A DNA stretch of 64,000 nucleotides from Algoriphagus resistens (GTDB taxonomy: Bacteria > Bacteroidota > Bacteroidia > Cytophagales > Cyclobacteriaceae): positions 248,001 to 312,000 of the forward strand of contig NZ_LMXN01000005.1 in the NCBI RefSeq assembly GCF_001442615.1. The letters run 5' to 3'. The translations under genes were made by a program, and so were the position numbers. Below are positions 61,533-64,000 of the stretch, piece by piece. Every line of letters starts with the position of its first letter. Position 1 is the stretch's first letter. The notes below the pieces were generated by a model, which was not told the origin of the DNA, searched no databases, and saw only the letters and a program-made list of their open reading frames with translations.

Positions 61533-61799
61533 ATGGGCTTTTTTGGGTATAATATTGTAAAGAAACGTAGGCAAGAAATGGAAGATTATATAAATCATAG
61601 ACTGCCTGAATTCTCAACATATGGTCCTTCTGAAATTAAAAAGATATACTATAACTCGGACGTTCCTTTGGAGGATCTAATGGATGTAATGGAGATCTTA
61701 TATGAGTCTGAAATTAGCTTCTCTGAGAAAGTATCTCTCCTTAAGGAGATCCCCTATGGCATGGACGTTTTAGTCGTGATAGCTACAATGGAGTGTTAA
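61533..61799 (+). CDS. Unknown 88-residue protein
   Basis: A small acidic protein from ATG 61533. It is mainly helical (EDYINHRLPEFSTYGPSEIK, VPLEDLMDVMEILYESEISF) with no recognised family, signal peptide or membrane segment. It follows the DUF4878-like gene by 76 bases on the same strand. The codon pattern is protein-like, so I count it as a real gene, with moderate certainty. Confidence 0.55.
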   Translation: MGFFGYNIVKKRRQEMEDYINHRLPEFSTYGPSEIKKIYYNSDVPLEDLMDVMEILYESEISFSEKVSLLKEIPYGMDVLVVIATMEC

Positions 61800-61847
61800 T
61801 TATGAGCTTATTATAAGCTCAGGAAGTTATTTTTTAAGCAATTCCTT

Positions 61848-62036
61848 CTAAACAAGTGAATGCTCCAGCCTTTCTTTCCAATTTTTCCAATCCGGCATAA
61901 TGGTTTCTTGTAGCGCATAAAAAGCACGTGTATGATTATGGTGGATTAGATGACACAGTTCATGACTGATCAGGTACTCAATGCTTCCTTTTGGAGCTTT
62001 AACCAATAGTAACTCCCAACGCAGCAACAAGTTTTT
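61848..62036 (-). pseudogene. YgjP-type metallopeptidase remnant
   Basis: The minus strand reads RWELLLVKAPKGSIEYLISH, ELCHLIHHNHTRAFYALQET, then IMPDWKNWKERLEHSLV. This is the zinc-site end of YgjP-like (M48-type, DUF45) peptidases, with HELCH and the third His in H-N-H. The N-terminal two thirds are missing and upstream frames are broken. Genes of this family often sit beside type I restriction systems, as here. Confidence 0.75.
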
Positions 62037-63131
62037 CTCGGGTTAGAAATGATTCCTCTCTGATGAGATAATTTTTTTTCTCTAGCATCAGCATATAAAA
62101 TTGTTCCCGAACTTTTTACAGAGCGTTTTAAAACCTTGATAAATATACCTTCTGTTTTAAACTATGGTTCAGGTAGACCAGCATCCTTCATCCGATCTTT
62201 GAATCAGCCTACGCTGGATCCACTTATTCGATCTTACGTATGCGGACAAACAAACCGAAAATTAAAGGATTTCTACTATGGCTTTTTGTGAAGAATCGGC
62301 AGATGGAAAGTAGAGTAGGACCAAGCTGGTCAAAGCCGTGCAGGGGCTATCCCAACATTTGTCCGATATCTTGACAGCGGGTTTTTCCGAAGCCTATCAG
62401 TGGAACATGAGGCAGTTTTAACGTTTCAGGATTACGGGCAATTCTCTACGCACAAGCGTAGAGGATTCATAATCAGCTACACAGTGGGTTCACAATCTTA
62501 GCTGGACAAATATCCTGTTGATTATGAAGATCGATGATCCTAAATAAAAGTATTACCTGAGTGAAGCATCTTTACAAAATTGGAGTATCGTGCTAGTGCA
62601 TATGCCTATCTCTCTATTACATGGGAAGTATGCATAACGAAATGGTCTAGTCCTTCGACACTGCGTCAACTTTGCGTCGACATTGATTCCACTTTTTATC
62701 ACTGTGCTGGCGAAGAAAAGTGAACCTAAAGCCGAGCTAAACTGAAAGATGTTGAAGGTTTGCTTTTCCATATTCATACTTCTTCAGAAGAAAGTAGTCG
62801 GGTAGGAACCAGAATGACTACAGATTATTCCAACACTTGAGAAGCTTTATGTAGTGCGGAAAACTTTTCTGTATCAAGTCCAATAAATCCCAAATCTTCA
62901 TAAAATACCTTTTCTTAGGGTTGAACTTTTATATCTTTAATTCTTAATCCTTTTCGGATATTTTAAGTCTCATGCGGGCATAGGTTTTTTTAGCTTGCAG
63001 AAAATTTCTAATGAATCACCAAACTATCATTCAAGTAGAAAGCAAAAGGCTATCTATTTGGAGGTTAGAGAATGTGCTGACTTCTGGACAGGCAAATAAG
63101 AACCAGAATTAACAAGTAGTAGAAAGTAAAT
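62037..63131. other. Degraded region before hsdM
   Basis: About 1.1 kb with no intact gene. It contains a DUF1016 nuclease relic (separate entry). From about 62640 to 63131 I see no recognisable protein; this part presumably includes the hsdM promoter. Confidence 0.55.
62278..62637 (+). pseudogene. DUF1016 (YhcG-type PDDEXK nuclease) remnant
   Basis: In the main frame the sequence reads CEESADGK, stop (62311), SRTKLVKAVQGLSQHLSDIL, TAGFSEAYQWNMRQF, stop (62419), then HNLSWTNILLIMKIDDPK, stop (62545), and KYYLSEASLQNWSI. These match in order the DUF1016 landmarks E-E-x-x-G-K, L-x-x-L-S-x-x-L, GFS-x-x-N-x-x-x-MRQF, LSWT and the FYLxEAxxxNWS helix. Stops and a local frameshift show it is dead. 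The family is often encoded inside type I restriction loci. Confidence 0.78.
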
Positions 63132-64000
63132 ATGAACCAAACCGTACACAATAGATTAATATCATTTATCTGGTCCATCGCAGACGATTGCCTGAGAGAC
63201 GTTTATGTCAGAGGTAAATACCGGGATGTCATTCTACCAATGGTGGTATTGCGCAGACTGGATGCCTTACTGGAGCCTACCAAAGATGCCGTGATGGAAG
63301 AGCTTGCCTTTCAGCGGGATGAAGCGGGATTTACGGAATGGGACGAGTCTGGATTGAAAGATGCCAGTCACTATGTATTCTACAATACCAGTGAATGGAC
63401 ACTCCAAAGATTGTATGACACCGCCACCAACAGCCAGCAGATCTTGCAAGCCAACTTCGAGGACTACCTCAATGGCTTTAGTCCAAACGTCGTAGATATC
63501 ATTGTGAAGTTTAAGCTTAAAAGTCAAATCCGGCACATGGCCTCAAAAGACATTTTGTTGGACGTACTGGAAAAATTCACTTCGCCACACATAAACCTCA
63601 CACCTTTTGAAAAGGAAGACCCGGACGGTAGAAAACTACCGCCTCTTTCTAATTTGGGAATGGGGTATGTGTTTGAAGAGCTGATTCGGAAATTCAACGA
63701 AGAGAACAATGAAGAAGCTGGGGAGCACTTTACACCTCGTGAGGTAATCGACCTCATGACCCACATAGTTTTTGATCCCATCAAAGACCAATTGCCTCCG
63801 GTGATGACCATTTACGATCCTGCCTGCGGCTCGGGAGGAATGCTTACCGAATCCCAAAACTTTATCAAAGATGAAGAAGGTGCTATCCGGGCGATGGGTG
63901 ATGTGTATCTGTACGGTAAGGAAATCAATGACGAGACCTATGCGATTTGTAAGTCTGACATGATGATCAAGGGCAACAACCCTGAAAACATCCGTGTGGG
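63132..64000 (+). CDS. hsdM: Type I restriction-modification methyltransferase subunit HsdM, partial
   Basis: The gene starts at ATG 63132 (MNQTVHNRLISFIWSIADDC) and runs off the right edge after 289 codons. The N-terminal helical domain has YRDVILPMVVLRRLDALLEP and YLNGFSPNVVDIIVKF. The N6-adenine methyltransferase domain begins with EAGEHFTPREVIDLM and has the AdoMet motif DPACGSGG at 229-236; the NPPY catalytic motif lies beyond the window. HsdM with HsdS methylates the host DNA and with HsdR forms the restriction enzyme. hsdS and hsdR should follow to the right. It lies inside or next to the mobilisable island. Confidence 0.95.
   Translation, partial: MNQTVHNRLISFIWSIADDCLRDVYVRGKYRDVILPMVVLRRLDALLEPTKDAVMEELAFQRDEAGFTEWDESGLKDASHYVFYNTSEWTLQRLYDTATNSQQILQANFEDYLNGFSPNVVDIIVKFKLKSQIRHMASKDILLDVLEKFTSPHINLTPFEKEDPDGRKLPPLSNLGMGYVFEELIRKFNEENNEEAGEHFTPREVIDLMTHIVFDPIKDQLPPVMTIYDPACGSGGMLTESQNFIKDEEGAIRAMGDVYLYGKEINDETYAICKSDMMIKGNNPENIRV

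Overview
The window looks like a chromosome segment of a Bacteroidota bacterium, most likely order Cytophagales and Cyclobacteriaceae-like. This is inferred from the SusC/SusD pair, FecI/FecR regulators, DUF1254 lipoproteins, UpxY-type antiterminator, FISUMP domain, Bacteroidetes-type MobC/relaxase/coupling protein and YREK-type IS4 element. No 16S or complete tRNA is present to fix the taxonomy.

Region A (1-17.6 kb, minus strand) is one tightly packed operon led by a UpxY/NusG-like antiterminator. It continues with an endonuclease/exonuclease/phosphatase-fold protein, three beta-rich proteins (one resembles DUF6603), proteins of 491, 304 and 1417 residues that I cannot assign, a FISUMP-domain protein, a double glycosyltransferase with a TPR-like middle, and a protein with a collagen-like Gly-X-Y tail that leaves the window. 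None of the large proteins has an obvious signal peptide. This is the best candidate for an undescribed multi-protein system.

Region B (18.7-32.5 kb, plus strand) holds two DUF1254/DUF1214 lipoproteins, then FecI, FecR, SusC, SusD, a SusE-like lipoprotein and two GH76 enzymes. It is a compact alpha-1,6-mannan utilisation locus under sigma/anti-sigma control. Region C (32.7-40.2 kb) has a broken VOC-family gene, an AraC regulator, small genes, a transposase remnant, a TPR histidine kinase/NarL regulator pair, two envelope proteins, a degraded stretch, and a strong hairpin followed by the 3' end of a tRNA (tRNA-Pro by its acceptor stem) at 40220-40242.

That tRNA fragment probably marks the left edge of an integrated island running from about 40.25 kb past the right end of the window. 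Its first part (40.4-51 kb) is AT-rich and defence-like: an AbiGi gene split by an IS4-type element with a 9-bp target duplication, a DUF2971 gene, an unknown gene, a short gene split by an IS1595-type element, a DUF2185 immunity-like remnant, two degraded copies of a ParA C-terminus, a PD-(D/E)XK-like protein, a HEPN-like protein and an LCIB-type carbonic anhydrase homologue. Several of these genes are separated by hairpin-bearing spacers of similar length. Next come a membrane-anchored winged-helix regulator, a PQQ-type sugar dehydrogenase, an aldo/keto reductase, a NIPSNAP protein and a HxlR regulator.

The right end (56.7-64 kb) carries a mobilisation module: a likely oriT, MobC, relaxase and VirD4-like coupling protein. 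After this are small genes, remnants of a YgjP-type peptidase and a DUF1016 nuclease, and the start of hsdM of a type I restriction system. No integrase or conjugation pore genes are in the window, so the island looks mobilisable rather than self-transmissible as far as can be seen.
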